In this document: in pieces, positions 1 to 6,741 of the stretch
Layout of the letters: every line of letters begins with the position of its first letter
Position numbering within the stretch: the stretch's first letter is position 1
Assembly: GCA_021199975.1 (NCBI GenBank)
Contig: JAJQHF010000279.1
Location: 1 to 7,017 of the forward strand
Source of the DNA: Candidatus Gastranaerophilales bacterium
Lineage (GTDB): Bacteria > Cyanobacteriota > Vampirovibrionia > Gastranaerophilales > Gastranaerophilaceae
Length of the DNA: 7,017 nucleotides
Direction: 5' to 3'
The notes under the pieces: model-generated
Databases searched by the model: none
What the model saw: the letters and a program-made list of their open reading frames with translations, nothing else
What the model was told of the DNA's origin: nothing
Program-made: the position numbers and the translations under genes

Positions 1-3
1 AGT

Positions 4-2274
4 ATGGACAGCCGGACATTAGAAGAAGAATTGTATAAATCGGTAGAAAAAAATACCCCCGATTACATTAAAAAAAATAAATATATAGATATAGATAATA
101 AAAATGAATTTGTTTTTACATTAAAGAAAGAACATCTTTTAGCATATGATGAAAATACAAATCCTGAAGGATTAAATCTTGACAACTGGCTTAAAAATTA
201 CGAAAAAGAAGCAGCCGTATCAACAGCAGGAATAAGAGGTCCTCAAAACATATTATATCCTTATGATGTAAGATTTCCCATAAATATAATGGGGATAATG
301 CTTGCTACATACGCAAAAGCTCTTGTTGCAAAAGGTAAATACAAAGATAAAAAACTTTTGAAACTTGCAGGACGAGAAGTAAGATATAATTCCGATAAAT
401 TCTTGGATTTAATAGCCCGCATTCAAGCAGCGCAAGGGATTGAAACATTAACTACTTACCAAAGGCAGACTATGCCTATTTGGCTTGCTTCCTTCCTAGC
501 TTTTAAACTTGATTTATTAGGCGGCGAATATATTACTTCAAGCCACGGAATAAGCGTTAAAAATGCGACAAAGGACTTAAATTCGCAAGGAAGCCAATAT
601 TTGCCCGAAGAATCCATGGAATTTGTTAACAAAATAAAAGAAATATTTAAAGAAACAAAAGAAAAAAGCAGTTATGAGATTAAAATCGCAAAATCAGACG
701 ATGAACTTATAAATGAAAGCTTTATGAAAACAATTAATAACGGTATCGACCTATATAAAGAATATTTGGAACAAGGCGTTGCAAATAAAGAAAATATTGA
801 ATTAATTCAAGGAATAAAAGAAAAAATTATAATTGAAAATGTAGGCGGCAGCGCATATAAAACTCTTAGCAAAATTTTAGCGTCCTTGAATATATCTGAT
901 AAATTTGATTGGCTGAATACGGAAGAAGACCCGTTTTTCCACGGTATTGGCAAATATGATACTGACCCGAAAGGGAATAAATGTTTTTATGATTATTCGG
1001 TAGATGCGGCTGTTTTGTCGAAAAAACAAGACGGAACAATATTTTTCCCCGTTATTGATACATTAAATTACAAGGAAAAATTAACTAAATATCCAATCGG
1101 CACGGTTGTCCTTATTACAGACCCCGACCACGACCGCTTAACGGTATGTCAAATAGAAGATAAAAAATCATCAGATTTTTTAAATGAAACAGGCATAAAC
1201 CATACAGAACTGGATAGTAACAGAATACTATGTATATACAGTGCAAATCAGGCTTTTCTGCTGATTATGGATTTTTGGGCAAAACAATTAAAATCTGCAA
1301 ATAAATGGAACAATCATCCGAGATTTATCATAAAAACAACCGCTTCCGCAAAATCATGGGATGAATGGGCTGAATTTAACAATGTAAAAGTTGTTAACGT
1401 TCCTGTCGGTTTTAAAGAAATTGCAAATATAATGAAAAAAGTTGAAAAGCAGATTCTTGATAACCCTGAAAATGACGTTATAATCACTGATGTATTAGGT
1501 AATGACATAAATTTAGGCAAAAATCCGAGAATGATTTTCGGCGGAGAAGAGTCAGGCGGTATGATTATCGGCAGTGAGGAGCTTATTAAATCAAAAGCAG
1601 GCAGAGTTGCAATTGCAATGAGAGAAAAAAGCGCATCGGAGGCTATAATTATAGCTTCTGCTTTAGCTGCTAAGCTTGAACAACAAGAAAAAACTCTATC
1701 TAAAGCACTTGAGGAAATTTTTGAACAAAATAAAATTATTTCCAAATATGATGTACGGGAAGACATTGCATATTATAATGAATCAGAGCCTGACATAGAA
1801 AAATTAACTCAGGCAAAAAAAGACGGCGAAGCAAAGAGAACTAAAAATGATTTATTCTATTTAACGCTTGCACTTGCTGAATTTGATAAAATTATTACTT
1901 TAAATCAGGTTAAATCCATACTTAAATCAACATTTAAAACTTTGAATTTTGATAATTTAATTAATATAAAATTCGTTGGCGACGGTACTTTTTTACAATT
2001 TACGGATAAGTTCATTGAAATAAGACCTTCTGGAACCGATGCTAAAACAAAAGCATACGGAGCCGGAAATAACAGAGAAGATATTTCAAAATATGCACAA
2101 ATCACGGGAAATTATTCAGGTAATTTAAATGAAGAATATATTGCCTTAATACCCAAAGATTATTACAATAAAGCTAAAGAAAAATCTATGGAAAAATACT
2201 TAGAATTTACAAATAAAGACATGGATACAAGAACATTTGAAATTCCTGATTATAAACAGACATTAAATATATAG
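4..2274 (+). CDS. Phosphoglucomutase/phosphomannomutase family protein (large form)
   Basis: Alpha-D-phosphohexomutase, expected to interconvert hexose 1- and 6-phosphates in the cytoplasm; the exact sugar cannot be read from sequence. Family motifs occur in order: an N-terminal STAGIRG (residues 73-79), the phosphoserine loop TSSHG (178-182, catalytic Ser probably 180), the metal-binding loop DPDHDR (373-378, Asp373/375/377), the sugar-binding loop GGEESGG (513-519) and the phosphate-binding RPSGT (674-678). At 756 residues it is much longer than the usual ~450-580. About 70 residues precede domain 1, the stretch between the Ser loop and the metal loop is long (~190), and a ~75-residue tail follows RPSGT. 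The Ser loop has Gly where most family members have Asn-Pro (TASHNP). The chosen ATG lies three bases from the window edge, so its ribosome site is not visible and a start further upstream is possible. It is the first visible gene of the run with the PC4-like gene and priA. Confidence 0.9.
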   Translation: MDSRTLEEELYKSVEKNTPDYIKKNKYIDIDNKNEFVFTLKKEHLLAYDENTNPEGLNLDNWLKNYEKEAAVSTAGIRGPQNILYPYDVRFPINIMGIMLATYAKALVAKGKYKDKKLLKLAGREVRYNSDKFLDLIARIQAAQGIETLTTYQRQTMPIWLASFLAFKLDLLGGEYITSSHGISVKNATKDLNSQGSQYLPEESMEFVNKIKEIFKETKEKSSYEIKIAKSDDELINESFMKTINNGIDLYKEYLEQGVANKENIELIQGIKEKIIIENVGGSAYKTLSKILASLNISDKFDWLNTEEDPFFHGIGKYDTDPKGNKCFYDYSVDAAVLSKKQDGTIFFPVIDTLNYKEKLTKYPIGTVVLITDPDHDRLTVCQIEDKKSSDFLNETGINHTELDSNRILCIYSANQAFLLIMDFWAKQLKSANKWNNHPRFIIKTTASAKSWDEWAEFNNVKVVNVPVGFKEIANIMKKVEKQILDNPENDVIITDVLGNDINLGKNPRMIFGGEESGGMIIGSEELIKSKAGRVAIAMREKSASEAIIIASALAAKLEQQEKTLSKALEEIFEQNKIISKYDVREDIAYYNESEPDIEKLTQAKKDGEAKRTKNDLFYLTLALAEFDKIITLNQVKSILKSTFKTLNFDNLINIKFVGDGTFLQFTDKFIEIRPSGTDAKTKAYGAGNNREDISKYAQITGNYSGNLNEEYIALIPKDYYNKAKEKSMEKYLEFTNKDMDTRTFEIPDYKQTLNI

Positions 2275-2288
2275 AAAGAGGCAAAAAT

Positions 2289-2531
2289 ATGGCAGAAGAA
2301 GCAAAAATATTGGCAACAATTCCAAGAACAGCAACAGAACAATTACAAATAAGCATTAACACATATAAAGAAAAAAAATATCTTGATTTAAGAATTTTCT
2401 ATACAACCGATGACGGCGGAACCTGGCTCCCTACAAAAAAAGGCGTAACCGTATCACCCGATAATCTGACAACATTAAAAGACGCCGTTGAAGAAGCAAT
2501 GCAGGAATTATTAACGGTTGAAGCAGAATAA
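2289..2531 (+). CDS. PC4/p15-type ssDNA-binding transcriptional coactivator homologue
   Basis: Small 80-residue protein of the PC4 (transcriptional coactivator p15) family. Bacterial members such as YdbC form dimers that bind single-stranded DNA or RNA. The match is the core from about residue 20 to 70: a first strand around ISINTYKEKKYLDLR, then the turn DDGGTW, then LPTKKGVTV, then a helix of the LTTLKDAVEEA type. This is the family's beta-sheet-plus-helix order, and the length is normal for a bacterial member. An AAGAGG Shine-Dalgarno at 2276-2281 lies seven bases before the ATG, directly after the mutase stop at 2274. Only five bases separate its stop from the priA ATG, so co-translation with the replication-restart helicase is likely. 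That pairing makes a role at ssDNA during restart attractive, but this is inference from position. The assignment to the fold is fairly secure; the cellular role is not. Confidence 0.85.
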   Translation: MAEEAKILATIPRTATEQLQISINTYKEKKYLDLRIFYTTDDGGTWLPTKKGVTVSPDNLTTLKDAVEEAMQELLTVEAE

Positions 2532-2536
2532 AATCA

Positions 2537-4648
2537 ATGGCAAACGATATAAAAATAAATCGACAGGATTTTTTTCAGGGCATATCAAATAAGTATGCCC
2601 TGTGTCTTGTTGATGTTAAAAATTTGGGAACAAGAACATTTTCTTATTTAATTCCTGAACATATAAAACCCAAAATTAAAATCGGGCAGGCTGTTTTAGT
2701 GCCGTTCGGAAGAAGAAAACAAAGTATTATTGCTTTTGTTACAGGATTTTCCGATTACCTTGAAGAAGGTATTAAAGCTAAAGAAATTATGAAGATAATA
2801 GACAGACGCTCCGTTTTTTCGCTTGATTATCTTAAACTTCTTGATTGGATTGCAAATTATTACTGCTGTGATATTAATGCGGTTCTTCAAGCAGCCGTTC
2901 CCATGAAATTTTTAAAAGAAAATTCAGGTAAAACTCAAAAAGAAAGAAAAGAAAAATATATTATTTATAAATCTAAAGAAAATGCTTCTTTAAGACAGTT
3001 AAAAATACTTGAAAAACTTGAAGAATTAAAAGAAACTCCATTAATAGATTTTGAAAAAAACATAAAAACTACAAGACCCACTATCTTAAAATTAAAAGAG
3101 CAAGGCAATATTGATATTATTGAAAAACCAATTTACAGAAATCCGTTATCAATATTTAAAAATACAGACAGAGATGAATTTCCTCCGCTATCGGAAGAAC
3201 AGCAAAAAGCTTATGACATAATTTCAAAAAAAATAGACGAACATCAAACAATGCCTATTTTGTTAAACGGAATTACAGGCTCAGGAAAAACTGAAATTTA
3301 TTTCAGAGCCATAAAAAAGGTATTAGATGAAGGTAAAAATGTACTTTTTCTTGCTCCTGAAATTGCACTTGCATCACAACTAACTTTGCGTTTAATAAAA
3401 AGATTTAACCCTGACGATATTGCAATTTGGCACAGCAGTATATCAGAGGGCGAAAAATTTGATGTTTGGAATAAATTAAGAGATAACAAAATAAGAATTA
3501 TAATAGGCGCCCGTTCTGCCGTATTTGCACCATTAAATAATATAGGACTTGTTATCATCGATGAAGAACACGAAAACACATATAAACAAACTTCGCCGTC
3601 TCCAAGATATGATGCAAGATGTGCAGCAGAAAAAATCTGTGAAATAAACAATGCTTCTTTAATAAAAGGCAGTGCAACCCCTGATATAGGTTCATATTTT
3701 AAAGCTGTTTCAACCGATAATCTTATAACTTTAAATAACCGTTTTAACAATGTAAACCTTGCAAAAATTACAGTCATAGATATGAGAGAAGAATTTTACA
3801 GAGAATCAAGAAGTATATTCTCTAATACCCTCATCAATGAAATAAAGGAAACTCTAAAAAATAAAAAGCAGACAATATTGCTTATGAACAGACGGGGATT
3901 TTATACAAGTGTTCAATGTAAAACATGCGGAGAGGTTATAAAATGCGCAAACTGCGATATTCCTATGGTATACCACGCTTCCGAAAAAATGCTGAAATGC
4001 CACTGGTGCAATACTTCAATAAAACTACCCGAATTATGCCCTAAATGCGGTTCGCCCGAACTTCAAATGTCAGGTACGGGAATTCAAAGAATTGAAGCCG
4101 TTTCTAAAAAATTATTCCCTGATGCCTCAATTGAAAGAATAGATTCGGATGTATTAACATCTAAAACAAAATATATTGATATTTTAGACCGTTTTCAAAA
4201 AGGAGAAATTGATATTCTTTTGGGAACTCAAATTATTGCAAAAGGATTAGACAACAAAAATGTTACACTTGCAGGTGTTTTAGATGCAGACATAAGCTTT
4301 GCTTTTCCTGATTATCGTTCCGGAGAAAGAGGATTTCAGCTTCTCATGCAGATAGCAGGAAGAGCAGGAAGAGGCGAATTTGAAGGAAAGGTAATTTTTC
4401 AAACATATAACCCTGATTTATATGCAATAAAAAATGCAAAATCACAAAATTATTTAAGCTTTTATAAAAATGAAATTATGAGGCGTGAAATATATAACTA
4501 TCCGCCGTTTTGCCAAATTATCAAAATTGTTATTTCTTCTAATGATGAAGAGCGTGCAGCAGTATGCGCACATGAAGTAGCAGAAAAATTAAAATCTCAA
4601 ATTGAAAAATTAAAACTTACAGAATATATAGATGTTAACGTTCAATGA
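2537..4648 (+). CDS. priA: Primosomal protein N' (PriA helicase), lacking its C-terminal end through a frameshift
   Basis: Replication-restart 3'-to-5' helicase that recognises stalled forks and loads the primosome. Residues ~20-120 form the N-terminal 3'-end-binding domain. The superfamily 2 motor carries Walker A GITGSGKT (245-252), the DEEH box (342-345), GTQIIAKGLD (563-572) and the arginine-finger motif QIAGRAGRGE (605-614). Eight cysteines (461, 464, 470, 473, 488, 491, 501, 504) form the paired zinc sites typical of PriA. The IAKG motif is followed by Leu where many homologues have His. The frame stops at residue 703, just where the C-terminal domain should run through a conserved Gly-Pro and on for about 60 residues. 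Those residues, without the Gly-Pro, are found in another frame from 4645. No clear Shine-Dalgarno precedes the ATG, which lies five bases after the PC4 stop. Conserved sequence begins near residue 20, so this start fits. The identity is secure; whether the truncated protein works is not. Confidence 0.93.
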   Translation: MANDIKINRQDFFQGISNKYALCLVDVKNLGTRTFSYLIPEHIKPKIKIGQAVLVPFGRRKQSIIAFVTGFSDYLEEGIKAKEIMKIIDRRSVFSLDYLKLLDWIANYYCCDINAVLQAAVPMKFLKENSGKTQKERKEKYIIYKSKENASLRQLKILEKLEELKETPLIDFEKNIKTTRPTILKLKEQGNIDIIEKPIYRNPLSIFKNTDRDEFPPLSEEQQKAYDIISKKIDEHQTMPILLNGITGSGKTEIYFRAIKKVLDEGKNVLFLAPEIALASQLTLRLIKRFNPDDIAIWHSSISEGEKFDVWNKLRDNKIRIIIGARSAVFAPLNNIGLVIIDEEHENTYKQTSPSPRYDARCAAEKICEINNASLIKGSATPDIGSYFKAVSTDNLITLNNRFNNVNLAKITVIDMREEFYRESRSIFSNTLINEIKETLKNKKQTILLMNRRGFYTSVQCKTCGEVIKCANCDIPMVYHASEKMLKCHWCNTSIKLPELCPKCGSPELQMSGTGIQRIEAVSKKLFPDASIERIDSDVLTSKTKYIDILDRFQKGEIDILLGTQIIAKGLDNKNVTLAGVLDADISFAFPDYRSGERGFQLLMQIAGRAGRGEFEGKVIFQTYNPDLYAIKNAKSQNYLSFYKNEIMRREIYNYPPFCQIIKIVISSNDEERAAVCAHEVAEKLKSQIEKLKLTEYIDVNVQ

Positions 4649-4812
4649 AATGCGTTCTATATAAACTTAACTCTGAATATCGTTTCCAAATCATAATTAA
4701 AAATAACATGAATAAAAAAGGACAATACCTTATATCAACATTTATAAAAAATACAACCGCCGCTAATGATATTAAAATGATTATAGATGTTGACCCCGTT
4801 GATATTATTTAA
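4645..4812 (+). CDS. priA: Detached C-terminal fragment of PriA, overlapping the priA stop
   Basis: This 55-residue frame reads as the normal end of PriA. It has KLNSEYRFQIIIKN (KLxxxYRxxxxIK is conserved near the PriA C-terminus) and finishes with IIDVDPVDII, matching the family's closing VDVDP. Its ATG (4645-4647) overlaps the TGA of the main priA frame (4646-4648) as ATGA, an arrangement that can allow coupled re-initiation. No Shine-Dalgarno is evident. Intact PriA reads ...GPxPCxLxKL... here, whereas this locus goes directly from DVNVQ to MKCVLYKL, so the Gly-Pro is gone. The simplest reading is a short deletion of length 3n+1 (about 7 bases) that split one gene. A separately translated fragment that reassembles with the main chain is possible but unproven. 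Main part and fragment together total 758 residues, a normal PriA length. Confidence 0.75.
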   Translation: MKCVLYKLNSEYRFQIIIKNNMNKKGQYLISTFIKNTTAANDIKMIIDVDPVDII

Positions 4813-5041
4813 AAGATAAAATACCCTGTATTTCGACATTGTGATTAATTTGTGCAATCAGTTTGCTCTTTTGGGGCAATGACCGTTTTCAAGCTTTTTC
4901 AAGTTTTTAGGAATTTTGAATAATAATATTAAACAAAATTGCATAAAATCTTTCAAAAATTTAGGAAAATTATTATCCGTATTTTTTTAGAATGTACAAC
5001 CAAGTTTAAAAAATATTTTTGAATTGATAAAAAAATATCGA
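4813..5041. other. AT-rich spacer without recognisable gene
   Basis: This is the gap between the end of the priA remnant and the hairpin at the end of the leftward operon, where the two transcription directions converge. I translated both strands by eye. There are only short, low-complexity frames with no family resemblance. A six-base AT-only stem (4819-4824 with 4828-4833, three-base loop) follows the priA remnant closely but has no U-tract after it. No tRNA-like or strong terminator structure was seen. Confidence 0.6.
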
Positions 5042-5093
5042 CATACGACCAACATTAAGAAAGATGAATATCTTGAGATTAGTTGGTCGTATG
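5042..5093 (-). repeat. 12-bp perfect inverted repeat with nested hairpin, possible terminator of the leftward operon
   Basis: CATACGACCAAC (5042-5053) is the exact reverse complement of GTTGGTCGTATG (5082-5093). Inside the 28-base spacer a second stem, AAGAT (5061-5065) with ATCTT (5070-5074), closes a four-base loop. The two stems are separated by a symmetric 7/7 internal loop. Read leftward, the hairpin is followed after six bases by seven Ts (complement of 5029-5035). Its first arm overlaps a possible end of the carboxymuconolactone decarboxylase remnant (TAA at 5081-5079). This suits a factor-independent terminator for the leftward operon. The long loop and the six-base gap before the T-run are not canonical, so another role such as a protein site or a dispersed genomic repeat remains open. 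Confidence 0.5.
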
Positions 5094-5362
5094 CAAAACT
5101 CCGGCATACAAGCAATCTTTGATTACGTAAGTATGTTAAAAGACGTTGCAAAAAGGCAGAAACAGTGTTCCAATTTTTACAAAACAATATATTATCATTA
5201 TAATGCGCAAATTCAGGCGCAAAAGAACCAAGCTGGTTTCTTCCTGTTGTTTGAGTTATTTGCTTCCTTTTTTATTTAATATTTATAGCAAATGCAGGGG
5301 GTTAAAATAAAACCTGTTGATAAAGATAAAATGGTTAAACCTGCTAAGATTTTTCGTTTCAT
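5079..5362 (-). pseudogene. Decayed exported carboxymuconolactone decarboxylase-like protein
   Basis: Remnant of a carboxymuconolactone decarboxylase/AhpD-superfamily protein with a signal peptide. The ATG at 5362 has an ideal AGGAGG eight bases upstream and starts MKRKILAGLTILSLSTGF. Removing one C from the CCCCC run (5301 area) restores a signal-peptide end LTPAFA. The restored frame then meets one in-frame TAA (5272-5274). It continues with QTTGRNQLGSFAPEFAHYND and ILF, closely resembling the family's TAGRxxLGxFAPxFAxxNDDVLF. After NWN (near 5175) the expected catalytic core (LRDRSLVTVTAL... and onward) is missing. FNILT and then LYAGV in other frames may be the distal ILTHxAFYAGW segment, which would put the gene end near 5079, but this part is weak. 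An intact homologue would be about 130-145 residues, while only about 95 codons of space remain. It was the last gene of the operon, 15 bases after the monooxygenase remnant. Confidence 0.7.
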
Positions 5363-5370
5363 CAGGAAAT

Positions 5371-5376
5371 CCTCCT
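5371..5376 (-). promoter_or_regulatory. Consensus Shine-Dalgarno AGGAGG of the decarboxylase remnant
   Basis: Read leftward, AGGAGG lies eight bases before the ATG at 5362 and immediately after the TAG of the monooxygenase remnant (5380-5378). A full-consensus site in front of a signal peptide shows that a real gene began here, even though its body is now broken. It fixes the start of that pseudogene. Confidence 0.8.
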
Positions 5377-5377
5377 G

Positions 5378-5763
5378 CTACTTCCTTTTAAAAATCTTTC
5401 TAAAATTTTTCTCGCTTAGTTGGTAAGTGTCGACTAAATCAAGTGATTTTACCATATGAAGCGTTCCTTGTTTGTATTTTTGAAAATGGTCTGATGCGAT
5501 ATGCTTTTTGTAAGCCTCCCGGTTTTTATAAATTTCTAGAATTCTGATTTGATTATTATCTTTTATCACCATCATAGGATAAATTGAAACAACCCCTTTT
5601 TCTTTTTTAACAGAATTTTCGGCTACTTCTTGAGCAAATGTTAAATATTCATCAAGATATTCCTTACAATCATTCCGTTATTTTTGTTTGTTGGCGGCTC
5701 ATTTGCATTAACGGTTGTTGTTAAGCCGATCAATGATAAAATTAAAACTAATATTTTTTTCAT
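5378..5763 (-). pseudogene. Frameshifted exported ABM-domain protein (putative quinol monooxygenase)
   Basis: Antibiotic biosynthesis monooxygenase (ABM/YgiN-like) fold protein with a signal peptide, now in two frames. The first frame (5763-5641) starts MKKILVLILSLIGL, has a likely cleavage after TTTVNA, reads NEPPTNKNNGMIVR, and then stops. The second frame (open from 5677 to 5378) carries the rest of the domain: KEYLDEYLTFAQEVAENSV, then VVSIYPMMV, then IRILEIYKNREAYKKHIAS, then DHFQKYKQGTLHMVKSL. In homologues about eight residues of the first beta strand (roughly IAEIEVxP) sit between MIVR and the EYL helix. Here they are missing, so a deletion of about 22-25 bases broke the frame. The ATG is 19 bases after the hydrolase stop with only a weak AGGT site. 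A shorter start at the Met codon 5575 would give 65 residues without the first strand or signal peptide, which is unlikely to fold normally. Family assignment is strong; the substrate is unknown. Confidence 0.8.
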
Positions 5764-5782
5764 TTTTTACCTATTTAACATT

Positions 5783-6721
5783 TTATAAATATTGCCCGAA
5801 ATACGATACAAGTTTTTCAACTATCTGATTTACAAATTGCGGTTTATCGTATAAATCAACATGGGTTGCATCTTGAATTGTGAAAATTTCTTTTGGTTCA
5901 AGTGCTTTATTGTAACAATCTTCAGTATAATACAAAGTGTCAGCTTTTGAGCCTACAATCAGTAGAATTGGTCTTGGGGAAACTGTTTCAATATGGGAAA
6001 ATGCATCCCATGCAGCAAGTTTATCATTGCTTGAAACTAAATATCTGTTGGTTGTTGTCGGATAAAAACAGCGGTTTGTTCTATAATACTCACTGGCTTC
6101 TTTAGCAATTACAGATGGTGCGTTTTTAATTTCTTCTTCTGTTTCCGGAACATACTTCCAATATTTTGGTTCTTCTCCTTTAGCTTCTGATGTTCTTGCT
6201 TCTGCCACTTGTTTCAAAAGATTTTGCAAGAAATTTTCTTCATTTACTCCCGGAAAACCATTTTTTGCACTATCGCCGACATCCCATGTGCTTATTCCTG
6301 CGGCAGCTTTAATTCTTATATCAGTTTGGATTGCATTCATTGTGTAACCGCCGCCTGCACAGACTCCCATTGCTCCGATTTTTTCTTCATCAACAAAAGA
6401 TAGTGTGGTAAGATAATCAACGGCAGAACGGATATCTTCAACTCTTGAAGCCGGATCTTCTAAGCATCTTCGCAAACCTTCGCTTTCGCCTTGATGACCG
6501 GCATCAAATGCTAGTGCAATAAACCCGTTTTGTGCTAAATTCCACCCGTAAAGCGATGAACATTGTTCTTTAACACCGCCTCCCGGGTGTGTTACAACTA
6601 TTGCAGGGTATTTTTTATTTTCATCAAAATTTTTTGGTAAAAATAACAATCCTGCAATATTTAAATCAAACTTTTTAAAACTAACTTTTTTGCCTTCTTT
6701 GTAATGTGTATCGTATAACAT
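5783..6721 (-). CDS. Alpha/beta hydrolase with cysteine nucleophile (dienelactone hydrolase-like)
   Basis: A 312-residue cytoplasmic alpha/beta hydrolase with no signal peptide or membrane segment. The oxyanion-hole region is HPGGG (45-49). The nucleophile elbow is GVCAGGG (119-125), so Cys121 replaces the usual Ser, as in dienelactone hydrolase. The acid is probably Asp261 in GSKAD and the base is His287 in DATH. Residues ~150-245 form an extended, charged cap-like insertion. The substrate cannot be read from sequence; an ester, lactone or thioester is plausible. The start at 6721 is supported by GAGGAG at 6733-6728, six bases upstream. The gene is 20 bases downstream of the acetyltransferase remnant and 19 bases upstream of the monooxygenase remnant, so it was translated from the same leftward transcript. 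It is the only member of the operon with an unbroken frame and all catalytic residues, so it is either still selected for or has not yet been hit. Confidence 0.88.
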   Translation of the reverse strand: MLYDTHYKEGKKVSFKKFDLNIAGLLFLPKNFDENKKYPAIVVTHPGGGVKEQCSSLYGWNLAQNGFIALAFDAGHQGESEGLRRCLEDPASRVEDIRSAVDYLTTLSFVDEEKIGAMGVCAGGGYTMNAIQTDIRIKAAAGISTWDVGDSAKNGFPGVNEENFLQNLLKQVAEARTSEAKGEEPKYWKYVPETEEEIKNAPSVIAKEASEYYRTNRCFYPTTTNRYLVSSNDKLAAWDAFSHIETVSPRPILLIVGSKADTLYYTEDCYNKALEPKEIFTIQDATHVDLYDKPQFVNQIVEKLVSYFGQYL

Positions 6722-6727
6722 AAATAG

Positions 6728-6733
6728 CTCCTC
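6728..6733 (-). promoter_or_regulatory. Shine-Dalgarno GAGGAG of the alpha/beta hydrolase
   Basis: Read leftward, GAGGAG lies six bases before the ATG at 6721, in the 20-base gap after the acetyltransferase remnant's TAA. It decides the hydrolase start and indicates independent ribosome entry, so the hydrolase need not rely on translation of the broken gene upstream of it. Confidence 0.75.
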
Positions 6734-6741
6734 ATATTTGT

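Noticed and set aside
1314..1766. 150-codon leftward open frame inside the mutase gene
   Set aside because: It overlaps the metal-loop to sugar-loop region of a strongly supported gene. Its Ser/Ile-rich composition is that of an antisense shadow.
3298..3777. 159-codon leftward open frame inside priA
   Set aside because: It is antisense to the helicase motor of PriA, with no family resemblance and no ribosome site.
4640..4655. Programmed -1 frameshifting in priA
   Set aside because: The -1 frame contains a TAA at 4636-4638, limiting the slip window to a few bases. No X-XXY-YYZ heptamer is present, and the conserved Gly-Pro is missing, which favours a deletion.
4819..4833. Short hairpin AAATAC-CCT-GTATTT after the priA remnant
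   Set aside because: It has only six AT-rich pairs with a three-base loop and no T-run following, so it is too weak to call a terminator.
5064..5279. 71-codon rightward open frame with an ATG
   Set aside because: It is antisense to the decarboxylase-like remnant, whose minus-strand motifs (RNQLGSFAPEFAHYND) are recognisable. Its ATG lies inside the hairpin, it has only a weak upstream purine run, and the protein resembles nothing known to me.
5893..6403. Two rightward open frames (70 and 64 codons) within the hydrolase gene
   Set aside because: Both are antisense to the intact hydrolase coding sequence with no independent support.
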